Source: JBBQNJ01 sp038329845
GTDB lineage: Bacteria > Planctomycetota > Phycisphaerae > Tepidisphaerales > Tepidisphaeraceae
Reading direction: 5' to 3'
DNA length: 64,000 nt
Assembly (NCBI GenBank): GCA_038329845.1
Contig: JBBQNJ010000001.1
Span: forward strand, 62,001-126,000
The notes beneath the pieces were generated by a model, which saw only the letters and a list, made by a program, of their open reading frames with translations, did not search any database and was not told where the DNA came from. The stretch's first letter is position 1; each line of letters begins with the position of its first letter. A program made the position numbers and the translations under genes. Below, piece by piece: positions 18,268-33,234 of the stretch.

Positions 18268-19161
18268 TCAATCCAACCGATGCTGCCACGCCGCCGGCGT
18301 CAATGCGATCTGGCTTCCATCGGCCCGGCGTAGAAACATGCCCGGCGCCGCCGTGACGGAGCCGATCCGTGTCGCACCGGGCAGAGATGCATCGGCCATC
18401 AGCAGCAACTCGTGATCCTCCCCATCGTGCAGCGCGTGGTCCAAAGGCGAGCGGAAGTCGGCCGCGCTGAGCTGAACCGCATCGGCATGAATGGGGATGG
18501 CGCCCTCGTCCAGCACCGCGCCCACGCCGCCGGCCTCGCACAGATGCCGCAGGTCGCCGGACAGCCCGTCGGATATGTCGATCATCGCATGCACATGCCC
18601 GCCGGCGGCCAAGTGCCGCGCCTCGTGGACTTTCGGAGCGAACGTCATGTGCCGGCCGAGGATCGACCCGCCCAGCGGCCCGGTGACGTAAATACCATCG
18701 CCGGGTTTTCCGCCCGACCGGGTGATTGGCTCGATCCCCGCGCTGCGCCCCAGGATCGTCACCGTGACGACCAGGCCCTGGTCCCAAGTCGCGGTATCGC
18801 CGCCGACGATCTGGCAACCGAAAACCTCCGCGGCGTCCTGCAAGCCCAGATACAGCTCGCGGGCATAGTCGATTCCATCCCCGCGATGCAGCGCCACGGT
18901 CACCACCGCCGCCGCCGGAAGACACGCCATTGCGGCACAGTCGGACAGATTGCGATTCATCACTTTCCGCCCGATTTGCCGTGGCGAATGCTGCCTTGCG
19001 TCGAAATGCACCCCATCGAGCACCTGGTCAACCCCCACGAGCAACAGATCGCCCGCGTCCCACCGCAGCACGGCCAGATCATCCCCCGCGGGCAGCGCCA
19101 CCCGCGCCGTTCGCCGTTGCCGCGAGCGAATCCACTGGATCAGATCAAACTCGCCCGCCAT
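18268..19161 (-). CDS. thiL: Thiamine-monophosphate kinase
   Basis: Phosphorylates thiamine monophosphate to the cofactor thiamine pyrophosphate using ATP. The 297-residue product has the family landmarks in order: GEFDLIQWI at the N-terminus, GDDLAVL at about 26-32, VDQVLDGVHF, the conserved NLSDCAAM near 71-78, VGGDTA near 119-124 and DISDGLSGDL near 196-205. The ATG has GAGGG about 9 nt upstream. It starts 12 nt after the end of the solute-binding protein gene and is followed by uvrC after 39 nt, so the genes may be cotranscribed. No thiamine biosynthesis gene or TPP riboswitch is visible nearby. Confidence 0.93.
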   Translation of the reverse strand: MAGEFDLIQWIRSRQRRTARVALPAGDDLAVLRWDAGDLLLVGVDQVLDGVHFDARQHSPRQIGRKVMNRNLSDCAAMACLPAAAVVTVALHRGDGIDYARELYLGLQDAAEVFGCQIVGGDTATWDQGLVVTVTILGRSAGIEPITRSGGKPGDGIYVTGPLGGSILGRHMTFAPKVHEARHLAAGGHVHAMIDISDGLSGDLRHLCEAGGVGAVLDEGAIPIHADAVQLSAADFRSPLDHALHDGEDHELLLMADASLPGATRIGSVTAAPGMFLRRADGSQIALTPAAWQHRLD

Positions 19162-19173
19162 CGCCCGCCCTCA

Positions 19174-20601
19174 TCATTGCTGTCGCCGCGCCTGCTCGGC
19201 GAGGTAGTGTTCCCATCGCGTTTCCACGCGCCTCTGCGTGTAATCGACCGCCTGTTTGACGGTCAGCTCATCCAGCCGCAGCGCCGCCTGGGTCGCCAGT
19301 TGGCCGAGTTCCTCGTTCACCCACGGGCCGATCGCAACACTCAGGCCGCCATGGGCGTTCGGACTGCGCGCCAGACGCTCGAACACACCAATGTAGGGGT
19401 TCGGGTGCGTCAGGATGAACTCATCGCTCACGCTCGCCAGCGGCGAGTTCTTGCAGTGGACCCGGCAGAGTTTCTCGATCACGTCTTGACGGTTGATGAA
19501 CGCGATGAACTCGAACGCCGCGGGAATGTCCCCGGCACCGCGCGGGATGCATAGCGCGTCGAAACCGGCGGCCGATACATCATTCAGCCCCGCGACGGCC
19601 GATGGAAATGGCGCCACCCCCCAGCCATAGTTGAACGGCCTGGCCACTCGCGGCAGAAACCGCTCGAGCGACCACGGAACAAGCACCTGCGAAAACTCGG
19701 GCTTGAGCGTGTAGATGTAGTTGGCCATCCACGGCCCCTGGAGGACCATCGAAACCTTGCCGTTGAGGAACGGATTATTCGGCGAGTTGAACCCTCCCAG
19801 CCCCCCGCGAAACTCCGTCATCGCCCCGGCGCCCAGGCGCCGGCTGTAGCTTCGAATCCACTCGTACGCCGCGACACTCGGCGGGGAGTCGATCACAAAC
19901 CGACGGGCCTGCTCGTCGAAGATCGCCCCTGCGAACCAGTACGGCGTGGCGGCGATCGCCCACCCCGGCTCCAGAGGCAGATAGCCGGCGCGGTCGATCC
20001 GGCCCGTGCCAGGCTCGAAAGTATCCAGCGCTGCGGCGTAGCGATCCAGTTCATCAATCGACTTCGGCGGGCGCGTCGCATCCAGCCCGAGCGAGCGAAG
20101 TCGAGCGGCATTTTCGTAAAACTGGAGCTTGTTGTAATGCAGCGCGTAAGCGTTGGGCGTGCTGACCAGCCCCCAAAGATGGCCGTCTTGAAAACAGGTG
20201 TTCCAGTAAACGGGCTTGTAGTATGACGCGGTGATCCCCCGCCGACGGGCCATCTCCTCGATCGGGACCAGCGCCTTTTCCGCCGCGAATGGCGCGATCT
20301 GCGGATCCCACAACCCCGCCACCTCCGGCGGCACGCCCGCGGCCGTCGCCGTCAGCGTCTTGCGATCCACCCCGCTGATGGACAGATACTCGACGTACAT
20401 GCCGGCGTCCTTCCCCGCACTGGCATTGAACTCATCGACGATCCGGCGCATCTGATCGGCTTCCTTGCCGGTCCATTTCTCCCAGTACGAAATAACCCGC
20501 CGTCCCGCCGGTGCCCGCCGCACCTCCGCCGGCCGCCACACCAACAGCGCTCCCGCCGTTAAAATCATCACTGCGAAAATCGCGCGGGAAATCAAACGCA
20601 T
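19174..20601 (-). CDS. Orphan extracellular solute-binding protein (ABC family 1)
   Basis: 475-residue exported substrate-binding protein of the sugar type (family 1). The N-terminus has a hydrophobic stretch at about 8-22, but no lipobox Cys, so it is a cleavable signal or an anchor rather than a lipoprotein. Fold hallmarks seen: ISYWEKWTGKEADQMRRIVDEFNAS, GLWDPQIAPFAAEKALVPIEEMA, and the domain-crossing NGKVSMVLQGPWMANY. No permease or ATPase gene is next to it. Its ATG lies 10 bp inside the end of the HNH nuclease gene, an odd upstream partner, and it ends with tandem TGA TGA stops just before thiL. The ligand is unknown. Confidence 0.85.
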   Translation of the reverse strand: MRLISRAIFAVMILTAGALLVWRPAEVRRAPAGRRVISYWEKWTGKEADQMRRIVDEFNASAGKDAGMYVEYLSISGVDRKTLTATAAGVPPEVAGLWDPQIAPFAAEKALVPIEEMARRRGITASYYKPVYWNTCFQDGHLWGLVSTPNAYALHYNKLQFYENAARLRSLGLDATRPPKSIDELDRYAAALDTFEPGTGRIDRAGYLPLEPGWAIAATPYWFAGAIFDEQARRFVIDSPPSVAAYEWIRSYSRRLGAGAMTEFRGGLGGFNSPNNPFLNGKVSMVLQGPWMANYIYTLKPEFSQVLVPWSLERFLPRVARPFNYGWGVAPFPSAVAGLNDVSAAGFDALCIPRGAGDIPAAFEFIAFINRQDVIEKLCRVHCKNSPLASVSDEFILTHPNPYIGVFERLARSPNAHGGLSVAIGPWVNEELGQLATQAALRLDELTVKQAVDYTQRRVETRWEHYLAEQARRQQ

Positions 20602-21353
20602 TTTCCCCCGCCGGATTTGTGATCTCGCCGGACATGCTCGGCCAAGGCCGACTTCGCGTAACTCGGCATCGGCAGGCGATGACTCGCGGCCAGGCGGCGC
20701 AATGCGGCATGATCATTCACTTCGCGCTCGCCCACCCACACGATCTCGAGTCTTCGATGATCGCGCAAGGCGATGTGGGTATAGCGTTGCGGACTTGCCC
20801 AGTAACACGTCTTGCGGATTTGAGGCTGCCGCCCCTCGCGCCAGTTTTCACAGTGTTCGCACGACCAGCTCTTGCCACGTTGGCACGATCCGCACAGAAG
20901 CATGTAATCGGCCGCAACCCGATCACCAACCGGATCATCCCCGGCGATCTGGTACGGAACTCGATGATCAATTTGCAGGTAAATGGTATCGAAGGGAGTG
21001 CCGCAAATCTCACAGGCGTCTCCGCGCTGCTGAACAAGCTCCTTCTTAAATCGCTTAGAGAATGCCGTTCGACCCCCGATTCGATCCGCCCGAATTTTCG
21101 AAGGATCGCCGAAGGAGTATATGGCGATTTGCCGACCGGTCTTGCTCTTGCCTCGCGCCGAAACGAGGGGAATTCCGGCATCCTTTACATCCCGGGCTGC
21201 ACTGGCGGCGTCGCGCAGCCCGTAGCGCTGCTCAAGTTCTTCCGTGCTGACCGATCCGTGCCTCAAAATATGGTCAACGACGATCTTGGCGCGACCCTTG
21301 GTGATCCGTGCCAAAGCGGAGAGAAGTTCGGGATGCGGGGATGGATCGCTCAT
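20592..21353 (-). CDS. HNH endonuclease, probable type II restriction enzyme
   Basis: 253-residue protein. Residues 15-85 look like a winged-helix or helix-turn-helix segment (VDHILRHGSVSTEELEQRYG). Residues 105-170 form an HNH nuclease with zinc Cys pairs CEIC (114-117) and CGSC (154-157), the catalytic DH at 129-130, and CEHC at 165-168. Its ATG overlaps the stop of the adenine methyltransferase gene as ATGA, the strongest sign that the two form a restriction-modification unit. Restriction activity and target site are inferred from this coupling. A homing or repair nuclease is less likely given the dedicated methylase. Its end overlaps the start of an unrelated solute-binding protein gene. 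Confidence 0.8.
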   Translation of the reverse strand: MSDPSPHPELLSALARITKGRAKIVVDHILRHGSVSTEELEQRYGLRDAASAARDVKDAGIPLVSARGKSKTGRQIAIYSFGDPSKIRADRIGGRTAFSKRFKKELVQQRGDACEICGTPFDTIYLQIDHRVPYQIAGDDPVGDRVAADYMLLCGSCQRGKSWSCEHCENWREGRQPQIRKTCYWASPQRYTHIALRDHRRLEIVWVGEREVNDHAALRRLAASHRLPMPSYAKSALAEHVRRDHKSGGGKCV

Positions 21354-22285
21354 GCCCCACCGACCGGAAAAAGCATGGGCTGTTCAATTTGCGTAGCGGG
21401 GATCGCCAAGGGACGAGGCAATCCGCCAATTCGATCCAGCAACGGTTGAGACAGGTAGAGCGACTCATACGTGATTCCGCTGCGTCCGAGCAGTGTCTCC
21501 TGCGTAGATCGTCCAGCCTCGATTTCGAGATGAGTCAGCCCCAGCGAAGCGGGAAGTTGTTTGCCATGACGCCGATCGCCGGTCCGCCCATCATACGAGA
21601 TGATAAGCGACAAGTCCCTCTCCCTCAGGGTTCGCAGTCCGTCACAGAAGCTGTCGTAAGTAATCCCGCGAACGTAACGGGCATCGCGGTCTTTGCTCGT
21701 GCCCTGATACGGGGGATCCAGATACACCACATCCATGGCCCCGGCATCACGAAGCGCCTCGAGGTAATCTCCGGATCGAACCGTCGCGCGCCCCCGGAAC
21801 AGTTCCGAGGCGCGAATAAGATTCCGACGCATCGTTTGCGGCCTGCTGCCGGCACGTCGATGATCCGCGGTGTTATTGAATTCTCCCCGGGTGTTGTAGC
21901 GAATCGCCGCTTTCACGCATCGCGCCAACAAATACAAAAACAACGCAGGCTCGGGTTTCTGATTGAAGCGCGCCCGAATAGCGTTGAAAAAGCTCTCGTC
22001 GGCGTCTTGCTGCTGCCTCCGCCACAGCGATTCATACTCATCGCTGAGCGAATGCGGCGATTCGATGATTCCCCGCCACAAGTCGATCAGGGGAGCGTGG
22101 ATGTCGTTCAAGACAAACGACGTGGCCAGTTCCCAGTTCGCGGCGGCGAGAGAAACCGCCGCCGATCCGGCGAACGGCTCGAATAAGGTTCGGGTGTCGC
22201 GCGGAAGGCAAGCGCATATCCTCTGCGCGATCCATCTCTTGCTGCCTTGATAGGGGATCGGGTGCGGCGGAAGCGCGGAGGGCAT
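21350..22285 (-). CDS. D12-class (Dam-like) DNA adenine methyltransferase
   Basis: 311-residue N6-adenine methyltransferase. Seen: N-terminal PYQGSKRWIAQRI, SAM-binding motif I FEPFAGSAAVSLA at 35-47, RYNTRGEFNN, and catalytic motif IV DPPY at 190-193 in DVVYLDPPYQG. The C-terminal half carries ITYDSFCDGLR and a target-recognition part. I start at the ATG at 22285, just before the conserved PYQGSK and with AGGA about 10 nt upstream; longer in-frame starts add unrelated sequence. It is directly coupled (ATGA) to the HNH nuclease gene, so it should protect the host against that enzyme rather than act in GATC mismatch-repair signalling. The recognition sequence cannot be read from sequence alone. 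Confidence 0.9.
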   Translation of the reverse strand: MPSALPPHPIPYQGSKRWIAQRICACLPRDTRTLFEPFAGSAAVSLAAANWELATSFVLNDIHAPLIDLWRGIIESPHSLSDEYESLWRRQQQDADESFFNAIRARFNQKPEPALFLYLLARCVKAAIRYNTRGEFNNTADHRRAGSRPQTMRRNLIRASELFRGRATVRSGDYLEALRDAGAMDVVYLDPPYQGTSKDRDARYVRGITYDSFCDGLRTLRERDLSLIISYDGRTGDRRHGKQLPASLGLTHLEIEAGRSTQETLLGRSGITYESLYLSQPLLDRIGGLPRPLAIPATQIEQPMLFPVGGA

Positions 22286-22443
22286 TATCTGGGTGTCCTT
22301 TAACGCTCGGCCTGGCGGTGGAAACCTTGCAGCGACGAGCTCCATGCCATAGGCCATTGGCCCCGAGTCGATCCGTTCAAGCCGACCGGTGAATCAGTAT
22401 ATGCAGGGGAAAAGGCTTCGCCAGCCCATCGCCCCCTGATACT

Positions 22444-23028
22444 TCAACGGTTCGCCGACGCCTTCGTGGTCGCGGGCGGGTCGGGGATGAACTTCAGGCT
22501 GACGCTGTTGATGCAGTAGCGCTGGCCGGTGGGTTGATCAGGGGCGTCGTCAAAGAGATGGCCGAGGTGCGAATCACAACGGGCGCACAAGACCTCGGTG
22601 CGGGTCGTGCCGTGCGAGCGGTCCGGGCGAAGAATCACGCGGTCGCCGGCGGCGGCGGCGTAAAAACTCGGCCAGCCGCAGCCGGAATGAAACTTCGTCT
22701 TCGCATGGAACAACTCGGCGCCGCAGGCGGCACAGGCGTATGTCCCGGTCTGTTCCAGATCGGTGTATTCCCCGGTGAACGCCCGCTCGGTTCCCGCCTG
22801 CCGCAAGACGCGGTATTGCTCGGGAGTCAACAGTTTGCGCCACTCAGCGTCGGTATGGACGACCTTCTCGGCGCTACCGCCGGGGGCAGTCGAAGGGTTC
22901 ATGGCGTTCTCCGCGGCGGTGCCGGCTTGGGCAGAGCGCCGATTTTCCAATGCGATCTCGGCCACGGCCACGGCCACGCCGACCACAACGATCGACAGTG
23001 CCCAGCCCATGATTCGTCGGCGGCTCAT
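22444..23028 (-). CDS. msrB: Membrane-anchored or exported methionine-R-sulfoxide reductase B
   Basis: Reduces methionine-R-sulfoxide in oxidised proteins. A hydrophobic N-terminal segment (about 8-26) indicates export or membrane anchoring, so it would act outside the cytoplasm. The MsrB domain (about 58-182) shows the zinc pairs CAAC (Cys99, Cys102) and CARC (Cys148, Cys151), FHSGCGWPSF with Cys117, HLGHLF, and the catalytic Cys172 in RYCINSVSL. Nothing essential is missing. The ATG has no clear Shine-Dalgarno, but a TACAAT hexamer sits 5 nt upstream, which fits a near-leaderless message. It is downstream of rpoD on the same strand and separated by 44 nt. Confidence 0.94.
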   Translation of the reverse strand: MSRRRIMGWALSIVVVGVAVAVAEIALENRRSAQAGTAAENAMNPSTAPGGSAEKVVHTDAEWRKLLTPEQYRVLRQAGTERAFTGEYTDLEQTGTYACAACGAELFHAKTKFHSGCGWPSFYAAAAGDRVILRPDRSHGTTRTEVLCARCDSHLGHLFDDAPDQPTGQRYCINSVSLKFIPDPPATTKASANR

Positions 23029-23072
23029 GCCTGATTGTAGGCGCGCTCCGCCGCCGCGCCGTTATTCACGTC

Positions 23073-24890
<1,818 letters not shown>

Positions 24891-25228
24891 TCGGAAAATC
24901 CTGGCGCGGTTGGGCGATCGCACCTCGAAGCGCGATCACGAAGACGACTGATCTCGAGCCTGGCGAATATACCGGGCCAAGGCCACGGGACTGTTCCCGA
25001 GCCCTGAAACGCGGTGCAAACGCAGCCCACCTATTTAGTTGTTCAACACCTCACCGAGCTCGTGCCCCTCCATGAGCCGAACGCGACAGTGAAGCCCTGT
25101 AGTATACCCCAAGCTTTTCGCCCGTGCGTAATTGTAGGCGGACAAAACACCTTCGACATGTTCAGTCTTCGGCCCGAACCGTCTGTCCAACCTCTACGAT
25201 AGGACCAGCCGGAAGGTTCTGTCAGCTC
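24891..25228 (-). other. dnaG-rpoD intergenic region, possible rpoD promoter
   Basis: This 338-bp gap contains no gene that I can support. On the minus strand a TATACT hexamer (25101-25106) has TTACGC 19 bp upstream (25126-25131), a weak candidate promoter for rpoD with a leader of about 200 nt. A TATATT also occurs near 24966-24971. No terminator-like hairpin follows dnaG. Confidence 0.3.
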
Positions 25229-27154
25229 TTACACATTGCGATTCCGGGCGCTCACCACCTTCATTCCTCGTTCGATATCTCGAAGCAAATCCGCCGCCGA
25301 ATCATCCTCAACCGACAGCTCGCGGGCCTTGCTCATTCGCGCCATCCGCTCTCGCTCCTCGCGCTGATGGGCGAAATAATTCACCGCATCCTCCAGAGCC
25401 TGGCGGTCGGCCTGAATCGGTCCCGACGATTTCCCCGCCTTTTCGACGGTTTTTTCATCCCGCCCGGCCCGCGATTCGGCCTGTTCGACCAGCTCGATCG
25501 CCAGTTCGCTCAGCGCGGGGTCATTCAGCCAGCTCAGGAATTCATTGAATACCGGCTCGCCTTCGTGGCGTTGATGATCCCAAATTCGCTCGGCCAGCGC
25601 CTTGGACCGGCGAGAAAGAAAATCGCTCGGCGACAGATGCTGTTGAACCGTGACCCACAAACCCGGCTCGAGCAATAAAGCACCCAGCACGTCGGCTTCT
25701 GCCGACGACTGGGCACCCGATACGGGAATTTCCGGTTCCTCCGACGAGTCCGGCGGCGCGGCGTCCGAAGCTTCCATTGTCGGTTGCTCGGCGCTGCCGG
25801 CTTGAACCGGCGCTCGCGGACCTTGCCGCCCCGAACCTCGCGCCGGACGGAACCGGCGATTCAGTTGCTCCACCGGGATGCCGGTCAGCCGCTGAACCCG
25901 CGCCAGCACCGCCCCCCACCGCAGGCTGTCCACCGGGCCGCTGCCTCGCGCCGACGCCAATACCTTTAGATACTCCTCCACCGCCTTCTGCTGCGACGTG
26001 AGGTCCTGGTTGGCGCGAAAATCACGGGTGAGCTGCTTCCACTTGTAGGTCAACGCATCCTGAGCGCCGGCAATCACTTGCGAAAACGCCTCCGCACCGT
26101 GTTTCAGCAGGTATTCATCCGGATCCAGGTCCTCGGGCATCGTGGCGATGAGAATCTCGATCGGCTGGGTAAGGAACAACTCCACCGACCGGTTTACCGC
26201 CGCATCACCGGCGGTGTCGGGATCGAACAAAAGCACCATGCGGTCGGCGAATCGGCGCAGCTTGGCGACGTGGCGCTCGGTCATCGCCGTGCCCAGAATC
26301 GACACGACGTTTTTCACACCCTGCTGATGGCACATGTGGGCGTCGCAGTACCCCTCGACCAGGATCGCCGTGCGCGTCTCGACGATGCGCTGCTTGGCCA
26401 GGTCCAGCCCGAAGACACACTCGCTTTTTGAAAAAAGGGGCGTCTCAGGAGTATTGAGATACTTCGCCGGATCCTCGCTGCCCGGCATGACCCGTCCGCC
26501 GAACGCGATGACCCGCCCCTCCACATCGCGGATCGGCCACATCAGCCGATTGCGGAACGCGTCGTAATTCCCATCCCCGCTGGTGCGCGGCTTGATCAGT
26601 CCCGCCAGCGCCAATTGGGCCGGCGTAAACCTTCGCATCGCCGGGCTTTTAAGCAATCCATCCCAGCCGGGCGGAGCCAGGCCAACATGAAACTGCTTGA
26701 GCGACTCATCAGAAAATCCGCGCCCGCTGAGATACTCGCGGGCGGCGGTGCCGGCGGACGGATCAGCCAGCGTCTTCTCGAAGAAGCTCGCCGCGGCGGA
26801 GTTGGCATCCAGCAGCGCCTGACGCTCGCCGCGCTTCTCCCGCGACGCGCCGAACTGCGGCATCTCGAGGTTCGCCCGCTCCCCGAGTTGCCTCAGAGCC
26901 TCGATAAACTCGATGCGGTCGCGCTTGATGATGAAATCGATCGCGTTGCCGTGTTCCTTGCACCCGAAACAATGAAAAAACTGTCGGGACGGACTGACGT
27001 GAAACGAAGGGGTCTTTTCCTGGTGGAACGGGCACAGCCCGAGGTAATCCTTGCCGCGGCGTTTGAGCGCGACGGTCTGCCCGATCAACTCGACAATGTC
27101 GGTCGCCCCGAGCACCTGCGCCTTAAAATCATTGCCCGCGTCGGATCGACTCAA
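25229..27154 (-). CDS. dnaG: DNA primase
   Basis: 641-residue primase that makes RNA primers at the replication fork with the replicative helicase. Seen: the CHC2 zinc-binding domain with CPFHQEKTPSF and FFHCFGC (about 41-67), the RNA-polymerase basic segment, and the TOPRIM fold with ILVEGYCDAH and the DPDTAGD metal motif. A Pro/Ala/Glu-rich linker is followed by a C-terminal helical helicase-binding domain (about 480-640). The start is TTG at 27154, with GGGGAG 6 nt upstream; no ATG precedes the conserved VLGATDIVELI segment. A good sigma-70 promoter lies about 80 bp upstream. rpoD follows on the same strand. Confidence 0.96.
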   Translation of the reverse strand: MSRSDAGNDFKAQVLGATDIVELIGQTVALKRRGKDYLGLCPFHQEKTPSFHVSPSRQFFHCFGCKEHGNAIDFIIKRDRIEFIEALRQLGERANLEMPQFGASREKRGERQALLDANSAAASFFEKTLADPSAGTAAREYLSGRGFSDESLKQFHVGLAPPGWDGLLKSPAMRRFTPAQLALAGLIKPRTSGDGNYDAFRNRLMWPIRDVEGRVIAFGGRVMPGSEDPAKYLNTPETPLFSKSECVFGLDLAKQRIVETRTAILVEGYCDAHMCHQQGVKNVVSILGTAMTERHVAKLRRFADRMVLLFDPDTAGDAAVNRSVELFLTQPIEILIATMPEDLDPDEYLLKHGAEAFSQVIAGAQDALTYKWKQLTRDFRANQDLTSQQKAVEEYLKVLASARGSGPVDSLRWGAVLARVQRLTGIPVEQLNRRFRPARGSGRQGPRAPVQAGSAEQPTMEASDAAPPDSSEEPEIPVSGAQSSAEADVLGALLLEPGLWVTVQQHLSPSDFLSRRSKALAERIWDHQRHEGEPVFNEFLSWLNDPALSELAIELVEQAESRAGRDEKTVEKAGKSSGPIQADRQALEDAVNYFAHQREERERMARMSKARELSVEDDSAADLLRDIERGMKVVSARNRNV

Positions 27155-27186
27155 CGAAACTCCCCGCTGTAAAACAAGAGGATTGG

Positions 27187-27306
27187 ATGCCCCCGAAGCC
27201 GCGCCCTCACGCGGGCGGCATCGAACCGCCGAATATAGCCGTGACGATGAAGCTCGTCAAGCCGCCAATTCAGCGAGAATATCCCTATGTTTATTCTTTT
27301 CAATGA
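27187..27306 (+). CDS. Possible 39-residue small ORF
   Basis: ATG preceded by AGAGGA with a 4-5 nt spacer, 39 codons, stop TGA at 27304. The product would be Pro-rich (begins MPPKPRPHAGG). It lies on the strand opposite the dnaG promoter and overlaps it, which weakens the case. It shows no similarity that I recognise. Confidence 0.2.
   Translation: MPPKPRPHAGGIEPPNIAVTMKLVKPPIQREYPYVYSFQ
27232..27260 (-). promoter_or_regulatory. Sigma-70 promoter for dnaG
   Basis: On the minus strand, TTGACG (27255-27260) and TATATT (27232-27237) are separated by exactly 17 bp. Transcription would start near 27225, giving dnaG a leader of about 70 nt that ends in GGGGAG and the TTG start. Confidence 0.6.
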
Positions 27307-27402
27307 CTTATATCATTAACCTCGGCTCGAAATCCGCAGCCGATCGGTCGATTCGGGCGCAGCGGATTTCCTGTTGCCTGGCGGTCGGAGCATAATTCGG
27401 CC

Positions 27403-28875
27403 ATGCAGCTTCGCCGACAGATCGCCCGGCAGATTGGGGGCTTGGTGGGAGCGGTGGCGTTGCTGGCCGGGGCGTCGGTCTGGGGGATCAACGCGGCGCA
27501 CCAGGATTTCGGCGCGGCGCTGCGCGGGTATCAATCGCTGCGAGTCGTCTATGGAGTCGGGGCGGGCGTTTCAACGGCCAAGGCGCTGCTCGGCGCTTCT
27601 CGGGCCGACCCGGCCCGTGTGCGGGCTGAGCTGGCATCGGCGTCGGCACGCTGGCAGCTCGAGCTGGCCTCGCTTGAACGATCTGCATCCGCGACCGAAT
27701 CGGCCCTGGACGGTGCCCTTCGGTCGGCGCTGGCGCTGTTTGAAACCCCCCCGCCGGGAACGACCGCCGCGTACGCGCTGCGCCTAGCGTCGATGGACCG
27801 GATTCTCGGGCAGGTGGCGCGGCTGGCATCGGACATCCGCGCCGATATCGAGCGCCGCCAAGTCGCCGCCGAGCGGACTCGACGAACTGTAATACTTTTC
27901 ATGGTATCGATGGGATTGCTCATCGTGATCGCCGCCGCCGCGATCGGGATTCGCCAGTACCGAAGCGTCGTGACCCCGATCCAGCAATTGAGCGCGGCGG
28001 TCCGTCGGTTCACGGCCGGCGATTTCTCCCAGCGCATTTCGCCGCTGCGATACGCGGAGTTCACGGCGTTGTCGGACGACTTCAACACCATGGCGAGCGA
28101 GTTGGACGAGCTATATCGCCAGCTCGAGCAGAAAGTGCGAGCCAAGAGCCGCGAACTGGTTCAGTCCGAACGGCTGGCGAGCGTGGGATACTTAGCGGCC
28201 GGCGTGGCACACGAGATCAATAATCCGCTGGGGATCATCACCGGCTATGCCGAGTGGTCGCTCAAGCAGCTCGACGAGCCGAAATCGCCGGACATCCGGG
28301 GGATCGAAAAGACGCTTCGAATCATTTGCGACGAGGCGTTTCGCTGCAAAGAGATCGTTCAAAAGCTGCTTTCGCTGAGCCGTTGCGGGGATTCGGCCGG
28401 GGCGGGGCGGCAACGGGTGAATCTCGGCGCGGTCGTCGAGGAAGTCGCGGAGATGGTCAAAGCGCTCGGTGAGTTCGCCGGGCGCAAACTCTCGGTCTCG
28501 ATCGATTCCCCGTCGGATCAACTTCATGTTCACGCCGCGCCGGGCGAGATAAAGCAGGTGCTTTTGAACCTTGCGGTGAACGCCTTAGACGCGGTGGCGG
28601 ACGGCAGCGGGCATGTCCAGATCGAAGTCTGCCGTACCGAAGCATCGGTGCGGATCGACGTGAGCGACAACGGCCGCGGCATGACGCCCGCGACGTTGGA
28701 GCGCATCTTCGAGCCGTTCTACACCGAGCGCCGCGACGACACCCGCCAGCGCGGCACCGGCCTGGGCCTGTCCATCAGCCACGCGATCATCCAGTCTCAC
28801 GCCGGTGCGATCCACGCCCACAGCGACGGTCCCGGCACCGGCAGCCGCTTCACCCTCACCCTCCCCGCCGCCTGA
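27403..28875 (+). CDS. Orphan HAMP sensor histidine kinase
   Basis: 490-residue membrane sensor kinase. Membrane segments at about 10-29 and 164-184 bracket a helical periplasmic-side sensor region of about 130 residues. They are followed by a HAMP domain (YRSVVTPIQQLSAAVRRFTAGDFSQRI), a short coiled coil, the dimerisation/phosphoacceptor motif VAHEINNPLG (His about 268), and the ATPase boxes NLAVNALDAV, DNGRGM and GTGLGLS. All catalytic boxes are present. No response-regulator gene is adjacent, so its partner is encoded elsewhere. The ATG lacks an SD, but CATAAT lies 6 nt upstream, suggesting a leaderless mRNA. The stimulus is unknown. Confidence 0.92.
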   Translation: MQLRRQIARQIGGLVGAVALLAGASVWGINAAHQDFGAALRGYQSLRVVYGVGAGVSTAKALLGASRADPARVRAELASASARWQLELASLERSASATESALDGALRSALALFETPPPGTTAAYALRLASMDRILGQVARLASDIRADIERRQVAAERTRRTVILFMVSMGLLIVIAAAAIGIRQYRSVVTPIQQLSAAVRRFTAGDFSQRISPLRYAEFTALSDDFNTMASELDELYRQLEQKVRAKSRELVQSERLASVGYLAAGVAHEINNPLGIITGYAEWSLKQLDEPKSPDIRGIEKTLRIICDEAFRCKEIVQKLLSLSRCGDSAGAGRQRVNLGAVVEEVAEMVKALGEFAGRKLSVSIDSPSDQLHVHAAPGEIKQVLLNLAVNALDAVADGSGHVQIEVCRTEASVRIDVSDNGRGMTPATLERIFEPFYTERRDDTRQRGTGLGLSISHAIIQSHAGAIHAHSDGPGTGSRFTLTLPAA

Positions 28876-28981
28876 CCGCGCGCCGTTGAAGAGCGGTTCG
28901 AATCTTCGCCAAGGATTTCCTGCCCATTCCCAGAGCGCCGGATATCGCGCCCTTGGGGACAAGCGGCAAACAAGATTGTTC

Positions 28982-33109
<4,128 letters not shown>

Positions 33110-33234
33110 CGAAACTCCGATCAGAAAAGGCATCTCCGAGGCCCCAGGGGCCATCGCATTACCGGCTTGGACGACGGGATCGACGAAAAGTTCTGCTCAC
33201 GGGAAAAAACCGTTGCGCGATCAGACCGGCGGAT

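Noticed and set aside
18268..19161. Possible TPP riboswitch upstream of thiL
   Set aside because: The gene starts 12 nt after the previous stop codon, leaving no room for the aptamer, and no Thi-box sequence is seen in the upstream coding region.
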